A program made the position numbers and the translations under genes. Source: Streptomyces sp. MMG1533 (GTDB taxonomy: Bacteria > Actinomycetota > Actinomycetes > Streptomycetales > Streptomycetaceae). From it: a stretch of DNA of 64,000 nucleotides. Under the pieces are notes generated by a model that was not told the DNA's origin, did not search any database, and was given only the letters and a program-made list of their open reading frames with translations. The stretch is taken from NCBI RefSeq assembly GCF_001279775.1, contig NZ_LGDG01000028.1, forward strand, positions 62,001 to 126,000, written 5' to 3'. This document shows, piece after piece, positions 8,360-15,583 of the stretch; position 1 is the first letter of the stretch; every line of letters starts with the position of its first letter.

Positions 8360-9505
8360 ATGACGGCCGCCCCTGACTCCGCTCCGCCCCTCCTCCCCGC
8401 GACCGCCCCCGAGAGGGGCCCGGCCCGGCACCGCGTCCGCGGCTCCATGACGCGGCAGGAGTGGATCAGGGTGGGCGGGATGGCCGCCGTGGTGGTGGCC
8501 CTGCACGTGATCGGCTGGTTCACGCTGGTCGCGATCGTGGCCCCGCACCACTACAGCATCGGCGAGAAGTCCTTCGGCATCGGGATCGGTGTGACGGCGT
8601 ACACGCTCGGCATGCGGCACGCCTTCGACGCCGACCACATCGCGGCGATCGACAACACCACCCGCAAGCTGATGGGCGAGGGGCAGCGGCCGCTGTCGGT
8701 CGGCTTCTGGTTCTCGCTCGGCCACTCCAGCGTCGTCTTCGCCCTCGCACTGCTGCTCTCGCTCGGTGTGAAGACCCTCGCCGGACCGGTCCGCGACGAC
8801 GGCTCCGGGCTCCACGACGTCACCGGCCTGATCGGTACGACCGTCTCCGGGACCTTCCTCTACGTCATCGCGGCGATCAACCTGGTCGTCCTGGCCGGCA
8901 TCTGGAAGGTGTTCCGCCGGATGCGCTCGGGCCGCTACGACGAGGCCGACCTGGAAGAACATCTGAACAACCGCGGCTTCATGAACCGTCTCCTCGGCCG
9001 CGTCATGAAGTCGATCAGCAGCCCCGGGCAGATGTACCCGCTCGGCCTGCTCTTCGGCCTCGGGTTCGACACCGCCACCGAGATCGCCCTGCTCGTCCTG
9101 GCCGGCTCGGGCGCCGCCTCCGGCCTGCCCTGGTACGCGATCCTGTGCCTGCCCGTCCTGTTCGCCGCCGGGATGTCCCTCCTCGACACGATCGACGGCA
9201 CCTTCATGAACTTCGCCTACGGCTGGGCCTTCTCCGAACCGGTCCGCAAGGTCTACTACAACCTCACCGTCACCGGCCTGTCCGTCGCCGTGGCCCTCCT
9301 CATCGGCACCGTCGAACTCCTCGGCCTCCTGGCGGAGCAACTCCACCTCCACGGCAGCTTCTGGAACTGGATCACCGGCCTCGACCTGAACGTCCTCGGC
9401 TTCGTCATCGTCGGCCTGTTCGTCGCCACGTGGATCGTCGCCCTGGTGGTGTGGAAGGTCGGCCGGATCGAGGAGAAGTGGACGGCGGAGCGGGGAGCCG
9501 AGTGA
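8360..9505 (+). CDS. HoxN/HupN/NixA-family nickel/cobalt transporter
   Basis: 381 residues. The NiCoT signature RHAFDADHIAAIDN is at 86-99, with FWFSLGHSSVVF at about 116-127 and LGFDTATEIALL further on; together these form the metal pathway of NiCoT permeases. About eight transmembrane helices are evident, with a large hydrophilic loop after helix four. The start at 8360 has only a weak purine run upstream; ATG 8447 (MTRQEWIRVGG) would remove a low-complexity N-terminus and is possible. The 8216-8359 leader shows no recognisable cobalamin-riboswitch box. Confidence 0.92.
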   Translation: MTAAPDSAPPLLPATAPERGPARHRVRGSMTRQEWIRVGGMAAVVVALHVIGWFTLVAIVAPHHYSIGEKSFGIGIGVTAYTLGMRHAFDADHIAAIDNTTRKLMGEGQRPLSVGFWFSLGHSSVVFALALLLSLGVKTLAGPVRDDGSGLHDVTGLIGTTVSGTFLYVIAAINLVVLAGIWKVFRRMRSGRYDEADLEEHLNNRGFMNRLLGRVMKSISSPGQMYPLGLLFGLGFDTATEIALLVLAGSGAASGLPWYAILCLPVLFAAGMSLLDTIDGTFMNFAYGWAFSEPVRKVYYNLTVTGLSVAVALLIGTVELLGLLAEQLHLHGSFWNWITGLDLNVLGFVIVGLFVATWIVALVVWKVGRIEEKWTAERGAE

Positions 9506-9757
9506 GAGAGGCAAGGCAGCCTTCCCGGCGGACAGGAGCGCCCCCGGATGCTGGAGAGCGCGGGCGGGTCTCCGGCCGACCTCCATCGGACGAAGGCTTC
9601 CTGAGACCCCTGATGGGAGAACCGGCCGCCCTCACTCCAGTGGCGTAGCGACAGAACGATTCACCAGGTGAAAGGCGGCCGCAGACGATCAACCGCGGTG
9701 GCTGAACCGGTCATGCTGGGGCGGCAATCCGACCCCTCCACCGACCAGGAGACCCCC

Positions 9758-10048
9758 TTGCGTGTTCGTCGTATGGTGACCAGCGCCCTCGGTTCCGCCG
9801 CCCTCGTGTTCGCCTCCATGGGCGTGGTGACCACCACCGCGAGCCCCGCGGCCGCCGACCCGTGCGGGTTCTACGAGACCGGCTCGGACGCCTTCTACAA
9901 CCACTGCACGTCCGACGGTTCACAGGTCGTCATCAAGGTGGAGGTCGCTCTGGCGCCCGACTACGAGCGATGTGTCGGACCCGGCAGGTCCTGGCTCGGG
10001 TCCGCGAGCAAGATCAGCGGTGCCCACTACGTCGGCCGTACCTGCTGA
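9758..10048 (+). CDS. Small secreted DUF6355-type protein
   Basis: A 96-residue protein read from TTG 9758, chosen because AGGAG at 9747-9751 sits six bases upstream. The resulting N-terminus (RVRRM, then a hydrophobic core and ASPAAADP) is an ideal Sec signal peptide. ATG 9773 is the alternative. The mature part of about 65 residues has four cysteines (PCGFY, NHCT, RCVGPG, GRTC) and the ending 'YVGRTC' seen in the DUF6355 'natural product biosynthesis' family. Two disulfides are likely. The function is unknown. A strong terminator follows. Confidence 0.75.
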   Translation: MRVRRMVTSALGSAALVFASMGVVTTTASPAAADPCGFYETGSDAFYNHCTSDGSQVVIKVEVALAPDYERCVGPGRSWLGSASKISGAHYVGRTC

Positions 10049-10067
10049 CGAGCAGTCCCCCCCCGGC

Positions 10068-10108
10068 AGTGCTCCGTACCGCCCGGCCCCCGGGTGGTAC
10101 GGAGCACT
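10068..10108. terminator. Strong intrinsic terminator between convergent genes
   Basis: AGTGCTCCGTACC pairs perfectly with GGTACGGAGCACT, extended by a G-U pair and CCCG/CGGG to an 18-bp stem with the loop GCCCC. It is followed by CCGTGTTTTCCGTGTTTTCC on the + strand. It ends the DUF6355 transcript and is positioned to act also on the convergent gene ending at 10136. Confidence 0.85.
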
Positions 10109-10135
10109 CCGTGTTTTCCGTGTTTTCCGGCCCGC

Positions 10136-11095
10136 TCAGGAACGCAGCCTGAACTCCTTGCGCCACTTGACGAGCTGCTTCTCCGGGTCGCCGGTGTACG
10201 ACCACGGCGTACGCGTGGCCCGGCGCCCCAGCATCTGCAGCAGCGACGCGCCGACGTCCTGGAGTCCCGCGCAACAGGCCGCGTGGGTCAGGTAGTTGAC
10301 GTCGCGCAGCTCGCCAGGCGCCATCGCGCTGTCCGCCCGGCCCGTGATCCAGCGCTGCCAGGTGCGCCGTATGTCGCTGATCGCGCCGTCGTTGTTCCAG
10401 TGCTGGCCGAGGTGCACGGACGTTCTGCCGTCCTGCGCCGCGTCCAGGGAGTGCCGGTACTCCTCGACCCGCGCGTACTGCACCAGCACCGGCAGCGCGC
10501 AGCCGGGTGGTCCCACGCCCGCCGCGTCGCGGGCGAAGTCGTACATCAGGCCGTGCGAGCCGTGCCAGCGGGACGAGTAGTAGTGCAGCACCTGGAGGTG
10601 CCCCTCCACGCTGTACTGGTCCCGCCCGTGCAACTCGTCCCACCAGCGGGCCAGTTCCTGCCGGCGCACCCCCGACGGGTACAGCCGTGCCACGGAGATC
10701 AGCGAGATCCACGGTGTGGGGTCGTCCGGGTACGCCTCGGCGGCCTGCAGGCAGGCCATGACCGCGCTGTCCACGCGACGCCGGTCGATCGGCACGCCCC
10801 GGCCCGCGGCGATGGCCAGGTTGAAGGCCCGGGCCGTCTCGGTCGCCGCGTACAGCACCCGAGCGTCGGCGCCGTTCGGCTCTGCGGCCAGCCACGACTC
10901 CGCCGTCGAACTGGCGGCGCAGGCCTGCGCGAGCAGCCGGACGCGATGGCCGCGGGCGAGCCATTCCGGGCCGGTGGCGCGCAGCAGTTCGCGCAGTCCC
11001 TGCCAGCGGCCGATGACGATGTCGTGCTTGGCGGAGGTGAGGGCGGTGTCCCCGTAGTCGGGATCGAAGTCGGGAGTGAAGCGGTCTCGCGCCAT
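10136..11095 (-). CDS. Hypothetical protein, alpha-helical repeat type, cotranscribed with an APC permease
   Basis: 319 residues starting at ATG 11095, 11 bases after the permease stop, so the two form an operon. The sequence is rich in Trp and Ala-helices (WQGLRELLRATGPEWLARG, AACAASSTAESWLAAEP, AEAYPDDPTPWISLISVARLYP) with TPR-like spacing; it resembles DUF4034-type proteins, but I cannot confirm the family. It has no signal peptide or membrane helix. Its role could be regulatory or structural to the transporter, but that is inferred from position only. Confidence 0.7.
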   Translation of the reverse strand: MARDRFTPDFDPDYGDTALTSAKHDIVIGRWQGLRELLRATGPEWLARGHRVRLLAQACAASSTAESWLAAEPNGADARVLYAATETARAFNLAIAAGRGVPIDRRRVDSAVMACLQAAEAYPDDPTPWISLISVARLYPSGVRRQELARWWDELHGRDQYSVEGHLQVLHYYSSRWHGSHGLMYDFARDAAGVGPPGCALPVLVQYARVEEYRHSLDAAQDGRTSVHLGQHWNNDGAISDIRRTWQRWITGRADSAMAPGELRDVNYLTHAACCAGLQDVGASLLQMLGRRATRTPWSYTGDPEKQLVKWRKEFRLRS

Positions 11096-11106
11096 CGGGG
11101 TCTCCC

Positions 11107-12579
11107 TCAGAAGTCGGTGGGCAGACCCTCGTGGACACGGGCGTGCGCGCCGACGCGGTCGTCGGGGACGTAGTCCGTCTCGACGGTACGGGTGGCGTCG
11201 AGCCTCTCCGGCCGGTAGTAGTCGCTGCCCTGCCGCCAGTACCAGAGCATCGGGACCAGACCCACGGCCAGTCCGCCGATGCCGATCGCGACCGCGGCGG
11301 TGCTCAGGCCGCTCAGCGACTCGACGAACACCCAGAACATGAACAGGGCACCCAGCAGCGGCCACAGCCCGCCGAAGACGAAGTTCGCCGCCGACTTCAG
11401 CAGCATCCTGCGATAGGCGACGACCACCGCGAGGCCGGCCAGCCCGTAGTAGACGGCGATCTGGAGACCGATCGCCGAGATGGCGTCGGAGAGGATGTCG
11501 CCGACCGTGCCCAGGGCGTTGGAGGCGATCAGCATCACCAGCGCCACCGTGCCGACGACCAGGATCGCGACCCACGGGGTGTTCCAGCGGGGATGGACCC
11601 GGCCGAGCGCGGACGGCATCGTACGGTCGCGGCCCATCGCGAACAGCGAGCGCGTGACCTGGATGAGGGTGGTCTCCAGCGTGGCGATGGTGGACAGCAT
11701 CACCGCCACGACGAGCAGCTTGCCGCCCCAGCCCGGCCAGACCTCCTCGCCGAGCACGGCCAGAACGTTGGCGTCGTTCTCCTCGATCTGCCGCGCGGAG
11801 AGGATGACGTTCACCGCGATGGTGAACGCCTCGAACAGCAGGAAGACGATGCCGACACCGATGAGGCCCGCGAGTCCCGTCGTACGACGGCTGTTGCGGG
11901 TCTCCTCGCTCAGGTTGCTGGTGACGTCCCAGCCCCAGTAGTAGAACGCGGCGATGAGCGCGCCGGACGCGAAGCCCGACACCCCGTCGAAGTGGCCGAA
12001 GCCGAGCCACGACCAGTCGAAGGCGCGGGCGCTGCCGGTGTGGAAGACGGCGAGGGCCGCGAACAGGGCCAGAACGGCCAGCTCCACCCCGGACATGACG
12101 AGCTGTGCGCGGACGGTGAGCCGGGCCCCGCCGAGCACGACCAGCAGCATGGCCACGAACCAGGCAGCGCCGACCGCCGTGGACAGCGCGGTGTTCTCCG
12201 CGAGTTTCTCGTCGAAAAGGGACAGCGTCATCGAACCGGCGGGCAGCGAACCCGCCACCATGAAGATGGTCGCCGAGACCACCAGCGCCCAGCCGCTGAT
12301 GAACCCCAGAAAGGGATGGAGGGTGCGCCCCACCCACGAGTAACTGGCGCCCGCGTTCACGTCGATCCGGCCGAGATAGCTGAACGCCAGCGCGATGCCG
12401 AGCATGGGGATCGCGCAGTACAGCAGGGCCGCGGGGCTCGCCAGGCCCACCGCGGAGACCAGGACCGCGGTGGTCGCGGCCAGCGAGTAGGCCGGGGCGC
12501 TGCCTGCCACGGCCATCACCACCGTGTCGAACGTACCGAGGGCATTGGCCTGCAGCCCTCTGCCCCTGAAATTGCTCAT
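11107..12579 (-). CDS. APC-superfamily amino acid/polyamine permease
   Basis: 490 residues with about twelve transmembrane helices. The helix-1 region 'MAVAGSAPAYSLAATTAVLVSAVG' carries the small-residue unwound substrate motif of APC transporters. 'SYLGRIDVNAGASYSWVGRTLHPFLGFISGW' is the usual helix 2-3 loop of the AmiT/amino acid permease group. Substrate is likely an amino acid or amine taken up with protons. A plausible promoter lies at 12768-12795, leaving a leader of about 180 nt. It is the first gene of a two-gene operon with 10136-11095. Confidence 0.85.
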   Translation of the reverse strand: MSNFRGRGLQANALGTFDTVVMAVAGSAPAYSLAATTAVLVSAVGLASPAALLYCAIPMLGIALAFSYLGRIDVNAGASYSWVGRTLHPFLGFISGWALVVSATIFMVAGSLPAGSMTLSLFDEKLAENTALSTAVGAAWFVAMLLVVLGGARLTVRAQLVMSGVELAVLALFAALAVFHTGSARAFDWSWLGFGHFDGVSGFASGALIAAFYYWGWDVTSNLSEETRNSRRTTGLAGLIGVGIVFLLFEAFTIAVNVILSARQIEENDANVLAVLGEEVWPGWGGKLLVVAVMLSTIATLETTLIQVTRSLFAMGRDRTMPSALGRVHPRWNTPWVAILVVGTVALVMLIASNALGTVGDILSDAISAIGLQIAVYYGLAGLAVVVAYRRMLLKSAANFVFGGLWPLLGALFMFWVFVESLSGLSTAAVAIGIGGLAVGLVPMLWYWRQGSDYYRPERLDATRTVETDYVPDDRVGAHARVHEGLPTDF

Positions 12580-12931
12580 GGTTGCGCTGCTTTCCGTCGT
12601 GCACGACGCGAGGACGGCGGGGCCCAGGCGGCGTAAAGGTGGTGGGGGGTGGCTCCGCCCCGGACCGGAGAGGGATGGCCTCGGGTCAGGGGCGGTGAGG
12701 AGATGAAAGGGTGGCGGATACCGCGAGGTCGCTGCGTTGTCAGACGGTCACACCGTGTGTGCGTGTGATGATAGCGGCACTCATTGAGCTTTCAAGATTG
12801 ACCGGGAAGTAACCTCCCGAGGCCGTCGAAAGCCCCACTCCCGTACCTCTTTTGAGGTTGGAGATCCCGTAGCGGGAAACGCGGATCGGGACATCCGATC
12901 GAGACGAGCGCGACGCGCGAGGGAGGCGGCG
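12580..12931. other. 352-bp divergent intergenic region (APC permease / DUF5709)
   Basis: This region separates the divergent permease and DUF5709 genes. It contains the permease promoter candidate (12768-12795), a small perfect hairpin ACCTCTTTTGAGGT at about 12845-12858 and another short one (CCCGTAGCGGG) at about 12867-12877, just before the DUF5709 start. I see no coding frame of interest. Confidence 0.5.
12768..12795 (-). promoter_or_regulatory. Predicted sigma-70-type promoter for the APC permease operon
   Basis: On the minus strand TTGAAA (12795-12790) and TATCAT (12773-12768) are separated by 16 bases, in an AT-richer stretch of the divergent region. The spacing and hexamers fit a primary sigma factor promoter reading towards 12579. 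Confidence 0.5.
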
Positions 12932-13456
12932 ATGGACACGGAGCGGACGAACCCCGAACCGATGGCTGACGACGCGTATCAGCCCACCGGAACCAACGAG
13001 GAGCAGGGGGACGCGGCCCCGCTGGACCTGCAGGACGCCGTCGACGAGCGGACGTACGACGAGACCCTCGCGGAGGGCTACTCACCGCCTCAGAAGCCGC
13101 TCGGCGTCACCAAGTACGGCACCACCGCCGCCGAACAGCACGACGGCGAGAGTCTCGACCAGCGCCTCGCCCAGGAGGTTCCCGACGAGCCCGGGCCTGT
13201 CGGTGACGGTATCGGCGACGCCCCGGACGGAGAGGGCGAACCGGTCGACCCGGAGGCGGGCACCGACCGCGCCGGACGCCTCGTCGCCCCCGACGAGGGG
13301 GCCCACGCCGACACCACCAAGGAGGCCGTCGCCTCCGACGTCGGCATCGACGCGGGGGCCGCCGGTGCGGAGGAGGCCGCCGTCCATGTCGTCGAGGACG
13401 ACACGATCCTTCCCGACGGACCGCAGGACGAACTTCCGTACGACGAGGAGACCTGA
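12932..13456 (+). CDS. DUF5709 domain-containing acidic protein
   Basis: 174 residues from ATG 12932 with GGGAGG eight bases upstream. The composition is strongly acidic and Gly/Ala/Pro-rich with no hydrophobic core long enough for a membrane helix. The block QLDLQDAV-ERTYDETLAEGYSPPQKPLGVTKYGTTAAEQ is the typical DUF5709 N-terminal pattern, and the C-terminus keeps AAVHVVEDD. The protein is probably largely disordered. The function of the family is unknown; homologues are widespread in actinomycetes and often stress-associated (inference). Confidence 0.8.
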   Translation: MDTERTNPEPMADDAYQPTGTNEEQGDAAPLDLQDAVDERTYDETLAEGYSPPQKPLGVTKYGTTAAEQHDGESLDQRLAQEVPDEPGPVGDGIGDAPDGEGEPVDPEAGTDRAGRLVAPDEGAHADTTKEAVASDVGIDAGAAGAEEAAVHVVEDDTILPDGPQDELPYDEET

Positions 13457-13465
13457 GCGGGACGC

Positions 13466-14869
13466 TCAGTCCCCGATCCGGTCGATGAGACGGAGCTTGT
13501 TGGTGGCGTCCAGGGCGGCGACCTTGTAGGACTCCGCGAGCGTCGGGTAGTTGAACACGGCGTCGACCAGGTAGTCGACGGTGCCGCCGCAGCCCATCAC
13601 GGACTGTCCGATGTGGATGAGCTCGGTGGCGCCGGTGCCGAAGCAGTGCACGCCGAGCAGGGTGCGGTCCTCGGAGGAGACCAGCAGCTTCAGCATGCCG
13701 TGCGAGTCGCCCATGATCTGACCGCGGGCCAGTTCCCGGTAGCGGGAGATGCCGACCTCGAACGGCACCCGGTCCTCCGTGAGCTGGTCCTCGGTCCGGC
13801 CCACGAAGCTGATCTCGGGGATGGTGTAGATGCCGATCGGCTGGAGGTTGTGCATCCGGGCGACGGGTTCCCCGCACGCGTGGTACGCCGCGGCCCGCCC
13901 CTGCTCCATCGAGGTCGCCGCCAGCGCGGGGAAACCGATGACGTCCCCGACGGCATAGATGTGCGGCACCTCGGTGCGGTAGTGCTCGTCCACCGTGATC
14001 CGGCCCCGCGCGTCCGCCGACAGCCCCGCCTTGTCGAGGTCCAGGTCGTCGGTGAGGCCCTGCCGGCCCGCCGAGTACATCACCGCGTCGGCCGGGATCT
14101 TCTTGCCGCTCTCCAGGGTGGTGAGCGTGCCCCGGGGGTGGCGCTCGACGGCGGCCACCGTCTCCCCGAAACGGAACGTCACCGCCAGGTCCCGCAGGTG
14201 GTACTTGAGCGACTCGATCACCTCTACGTCGCACATGTCGAGCATCCCGGCACGCTTCTCGACGACGGTGATCTTGCTGCCGAGCGCCGCGAACATGGAC
14301 GCGTACTCCATGCCGATGACACCGGCACCGACGATGACCATGGAGCGCGGCACCCGCTCCACGGCGAGCACGTTGTCCGAGTCCATGATCGTCCGCCCGT
14401 CGAACTCGACGCTGTCCGGCCGCGCGGGACGGGTGCCGGTGGCGATCACGAAGTGCTCGGCACCGACCAGCCGTTCGTGGCCGGTGACCTCGCGCAGGGC
14501 GACGGTGTGGGCGTCGACGAAACGGGCGGTGCCGGCATACAGGGCGACGTTGTTGCGGGACAGCTGGCTGCGGATGACGTCCACCTCACGGCTGACCACG
14601 TGCTGGGTGCGGGCGGTCAGGTCGCCGACGGTGATGTCCTCCTTCAGCCGGTAGCTCTGGCCGTACAGATCGCGCTGGGTGAGACCGGTGAGATAGAGCA
14701 CCGCCTCGCGCAGGGTCTTGGAGGGGATGGTGCCGGTGTGGATGGAGACCCCGCCGACCATGTCGGGGCGGTCGACGACGGCCACCCGGCGGCCCAGCTT
14801 GGCCGCGGCGATGGCGGCCTTCTGGCCGCCGGGACCGGATCCGATGACGAGCATGTCGAAGTCGGGCAC
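13466..14869 (-). CDS. sthA: Soluble (Si-specific) NAD(P)+ transhydrogenase
   Basis: 467 residues from GTG 14869, the usual SthA length. FAD-binding GSGPGGQ lies at 10-16 and [14 protein letters not shown] replaces the redox-disulfide region: the two cysteines of dihydrolipoamide dehydrogenase are absent (HTGTIPSK), which is the distinguishing feature of Sth[17 protein letters not shown] is the second Rossmann motif, and [23 protein letters not shown] binds FAD. The enzyme balances NADPH and NADH in the cytoplasm. It converges on DUF5709 with only nine bases between stops and no obvious terminator. Confidence 0.93.
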   Translation of the reverse strand: MPDFDMLVIGSGPGGQKAAIAAAKLGRRVAVVDRPDMVGGVSIHTGTIPSKTLREAVLYLTGLTQRDLYGQSYRLKEDITVGDLTARTQHVVSREVDVIRSQLSRNNVALYAGTARFVDAHTVALREVTGHERLVGAEHFVIATGTRPARPDSVEFDGRTIMDSDNVLAVERVPRSMVIVGAGVIGMEYASMFAALGSKITVVEKRAGMLDMCDVEVIESLKYHLRDLAVTFRFGETVAAVERHPRGTLTTLESGKKIPADAVMYSAGRQGLTDDLDLDKAGLSADARGRITVDEHYRTEVPHIYAVGDVIGFPALAATSMEQGRAAAYHACGEPVARMHNLQPIGIYTIPEISFVGRTEDQLTEDRVPFEVGISRYRELARGQIMGDSHGMLKLLVSSEDRTLLGVHCFGTGATELIHIGQSVMGCGGTVDYLVDAVFNYPTLAESYKVAALDATNKLRLIDRIGD

Positions 14870-15052
14870 CCCCGGAGTCTGGCAGTCCCGGTGTCCGCTT
14901 CGAAAGAGCGAACGGCCAACTGTCCTGCCGCACGGGGGGACCACGGAGGAGCGGGTGAAGTCCTGGCGGGAGGGCGACAGTTGTGATCACCGCGGGGCGG
15001 TCGACCGTAGGACGGCTCGCCTCCCGCAGGCGTCCGGTGCCGCGTGCCCGCC

Positions 15053-15160
15053 AAGGCCTGTCCGGCGGATCAGGCCGCAGGAAATCGGCGGTGCCTCGTC
15101 GACGCCGCAGATCGGCGCGCCAGGCCCCGCGTCTGCGGCATGATCCGCCGGACGGGCCCT
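15053..15160. repeat. 108-bp palindromic repeat element (GGCCTGTCC family), full-length copy
   Basis: Inverted ends AGGCCTGTCCGGCGGATCA at the left and TGATCCGCCGGACGGGCCCT at the right enclose a core with GCCGCAG/CTGCGGC arms. A deleted relative is at 18981-19056. The right end directly abuts and supplies the TAG stop codon (15159-15161) of the minus-strand gene. No transposase is encoded, so it behaves like a MITE, or as a remnant of an IS5-type element (inference from terminal sequence). Confidence 0.75.
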
Positions 15161-15365
15161 AAGGCAGCAGCTTGTCCAGCGCGGCCGGGCCCTCCGCCTC
15201 CAGCTTGCGCCGGGCCCATTCCAGGTTGCGCGGGGTGAGGTCCTTGCCCGAGGCGAGCACCACGTCCTCGGGTGACACGTCCGTACCGGTGCGGGCGTGG
15301 AGCAGGGCGTCCGGGGTGGCACGGTCCTCGGACGGCCCGGTCGCGTCGGGTTGTGACGTCGGCAT
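15159..15365 (-). CDS. Small hypothetical protein (68 aa)
   Basis: Read from ATG 15365, preceded by GAGGAG at good spacing. The sequence is hydrophilic, with TPDALLHARTGTDVSPEDVVLASGKDLTPRNLEWARRKLEAEG, suggesting two short helices; no family is recognised, though similar small proteins are common in streptomycetes. The stop codon TAG lies at the terminus of a palindromic repeat element, so the element may have trimmed or replaced the original 3' end. It is divergent from the MMPL transporter gene. Confidence 0.65.
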   Translation of the reverse strand: MPTSQPDATGPSEDRATPDALLHARTGTDVSPEDVVLASGKDLTPRNLEWARRKLEAEGPAALDKLLP

Positions 15366-15583
15366 GATGTCTGCTCCTCGGATCCGGATCGTTCCTCGGT
15401 CCCGGCTTTCCCTCACCGGTCCCGCTATCACCATTCAACGCCCGGGCGCACCCTGCATCCCGAGGGACCGCGGAGTCGTCGTGACGGACCGGTCGGCACC
15501 CCGCCCGGCTCGGGATGCCCGGGCGATCACCCCGGCGTCTAATGGGGGTACCGAAGGCTCGGCCGACCAGGAAGACCAGGCCC

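Noticed and set aside
6983..9586. Long minus-strand frame across prcB and the nickel transporter
   Set aside because: It spans two well-supported plus-strand genes and shows no domain.
11131..12636. Plus-strand frame opposite the APC permease
   Set aside because: Charged low-complexity translation; the minus strand shows twelve helices and APC motifs.
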